Assembly: GCF_029945895.1 (NCBI RefSeq)
Contig: NZ_JAQSDL010000085.1
Coordinates: forward strand, 62,001-126,000
DNA from: Polaromonas sp.
GTDB taxonomy: Bacteria > Pseudomonadota > Gammaproteobacteria > Burkholderiales > Burkholderiaceae_C
Direction of reading: 5' to 3'
Length of the DNA stretch: 64,000 nt
The translations under genes were made by a program, and so were the position numbers. Positions 62,882 through 64,000 of the stretch are shown here, one piece after another; the stretch's first letter is position 1, and every line of letters starts with the position of its first letter. The notes below the pieces were generated by a model that saw only the letters and a program-made list of their open reading frames with translations, was not told where the DNA came from and ran no database searches.

Positions 62882-64000
62882 ATGACTTTTGAAAATCTGA
62901 ATCTGGCCCCGGCCATTCTTAAAGCCGTGCTTGAGCAGGGCTATACCGTTCCCACCCCGATCCAGGCCCAGGCCATTCCTGCCGTGCTGGCCGGCGGCGA
63001 CCTCCTCGGCGGCGCCCAGACCGGCACCGGCAAAACCGCGGCCTTCGTGCTGCCCATGCTGCAGCGCCTGTCGTCCGAGCCGTCCCTGAAAAACAAGCGC
63101 GGCGTCAGCGCCGTGCGCGCCCTCATCATGACCCCGACACGCGAACTCGCCGCCCAGGTCGAGGAAAGCGTTCGCCTCTACGGCAAATACCTCGAACTCT
63201 CCTCCATGGTGATGTTCGGCGGTGTCGGCATGGGCGCGCAGATTGACAAACTGCGCCGCGGCGTCGACATCCTGGTGGCCACCCCCGGCCGCCTGCTGGA
63301 CCACGCCAGCCAGGGCACGCTGGACCTGAGCCAGGTGCAGATCCTGGTGCTCGACGAAGCCGATCGCATGCTGGACATGGGCTTCATCCACGACATCAAG
63401 AAGGTGCTGGCCCTGGTGCCCAAGCAGAAGCAGACGCTGCTGTTTTCCGCCACCTTCAGCGACGAGATCCGCGACCTGGCCAACGGCCTGCTGCGCGACC
63501 CGCTGCACATCCAGGTGACACCGCGCAACACCACGGTGCAGCGCATCACGCAGACGATCCATCCGGTCGGCCGCGGCAAGAAAAAAGCACTGCTCACGCA
63601 CATCATCAACGAGCACAACTGGAGCCAGGTGCTGGTGTTCACCCGCACCAAGTTCGGCGCCAACAATGTAGCCGAACACCTGACAAAAAACGGCATCCCC
63701 GCGATGGCCCTGCACGGCAACAAGAGCCAGACCGCCCGCACACAGGCGCTGGCCGACTTCAAGAGCGGCAGCATCCGCGCGCTGGTGGCCACCGACATTG
63801 CCGCGCGCGGCATCGACATCGACGAGCTGCCACACGTCGTCAACTATGAAATCCCCAATGTCAGCGAAGACTATGTGCACCGCATCGGCCGCACCGGCCG
63901 CGCCGGCAACAGCGGTGAAGCCGTCAGCCTGGTCTGTCTGGACGAAGAAGGCTTCATGCAGGACATCGAGCGCTTCACCAAGCAGAACATCGAAAAAGTC
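62882..64000 (+). CDS. rhlE: RhlE-type DEAD-box RNA helicase, 3' end beyond the window
   Basis: A partial gene; the first 373 codons are present. All helicase core motifs appear in order: Q motif [11 protein letters not shown], motif [12 protein letters not shown], Ia [11 protein letters not shown], Ib [64 protein letters not shown], and [25 protein letters not shown] and VNYEIPN fit the RhlE subgroup. It unwinds RNA duplexes, probably in ribosome assembly or RNA decay and at low temperature. The C-terminal extension lies outside the window. Confidence 0.93.
   Translation, partial: MTFENLNLAPAILKAVLEQGYTVPTPIQAQAIPAVLAGGDLLGGAQTGTGKTAAFVLPMLQRLSSEPSLKNKRGVSAVRALIMTPTRELAAQVEESVRLYGKYLELSSMVMFGGVGMGAQIDKLRRGVDILVATPGRLLDHASQGTLDLSQVQILVLDEADRMLDMGFIHDIKKVLALVPKQKQTLLFSATFSDEIRDLANGLLRDPLHIQVTPRNTTVQRITQTIHPVGRGKKKALLTHIINEHNWSQVLVFTRTKFGANNVAEHLTKNGIPAMALHGNKSQTARTQALADFKSGSIRALVATDIAARGIDIDELPHVVNYEIPNVSEDYVHRIGRTGRAGNSGEAVSLVCLDEEGFMQDIERFTKQNIEKV

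Overview
The window looks like a chromosomal segment of a GC-rich betaproteobacterium. It most likely belongs to the Burkholderiales, family Comamonadaceae, in the Polaromonas/Rhodoferax neighbourhood. This rests on the protein families (YaeQ, DUF1415, VF530, DUF3703, EttA next to RhlE, a small Lys-rich MAKGQQ protein) and on short dispersed repeats of a kind I associate with that family. It is an inference; no rRNA, tRNA, phage or transposase gene was seen. About 64 protein genes are packed densely, many joined by 4-bp ATGA start/stop overlaps.

Region 1 (1-14.6 kb) is general metabolism and housekeeping: the 5' end of a divergent esterase-like gene, a LysR regulator with a perfect palindromic operator, small DUF proteins (DUF1993, DUF808, DUF2177, DUF883-like), a metallophosphoesterase, an Ogt-type alkyltransferase, a GNAT enzyme, an SDR, a 2Fe-2S protein, an M14-type peptidase coupled to an alpha/beta hydrolase, a MocR-type regulator, and a two-gene cytochrome c operon divergent from it. 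Region 2 (14.6-33.7 kb) holds type II NADH dehydrogenase, a VF530 protein, an orphan ATP synthase c subunit, a pseudouridine synthase, an exported intradiol-dioxygenase-like protein, stress and envelope proteins, a TetR/cytochrome c divergon, a MetE-C-like methyltransferase, a luciferase-like monooxygenase, YaeQ, a K+ channel, an acyl-CoA ligase, an MFS transporter and a DsbA-like protein.

Region 3 (33.7-53.6 kb) is a metal-resistance island. It has a methyltransferase divergent from a ChrA chromate transporter, and a CadR/PbrR-type MerR regulator with a textbook long-spacer promoter driving a CDF-like transporter and a DUF3703 gene. Next comes a periplasmic copper-handling operon: a His/Cys-rich secreted protein, a TolC-like lipoprotein, a two-domain multicopper oxidase, a Spy-like protein, a cupredoxin, DUF411 and a CusF-like protein. 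It is followed by a Cus-type CBA efflux operon whose adaptor carries a C-terminal CusF domain, and by a cation P-type ATPase coupled to a Ca2+/Na+ exchanger. Region 4 (53.7-64 kb) has an orphan TAXI-type binding protein, the DabB-DabA inorganic-carbon uptake pair with its divergent LysR regulator, DUF1415, EttA, and the first 373 codons of a RhlE-type helicase.

The least explained signal is a set of three dispersed repeat families. Family 1 is about 57 bp, with ten copies sharing a fixed 10-nt spacer; one copy encodes a signal peptide and another lies in frame inside dabA. Family 2 is about 430 bp, with two copies whose two long hairpins differ by compensatory changes. Family 3 is about 90-105 bp, with two copies butted against a start codon and a stop codon.
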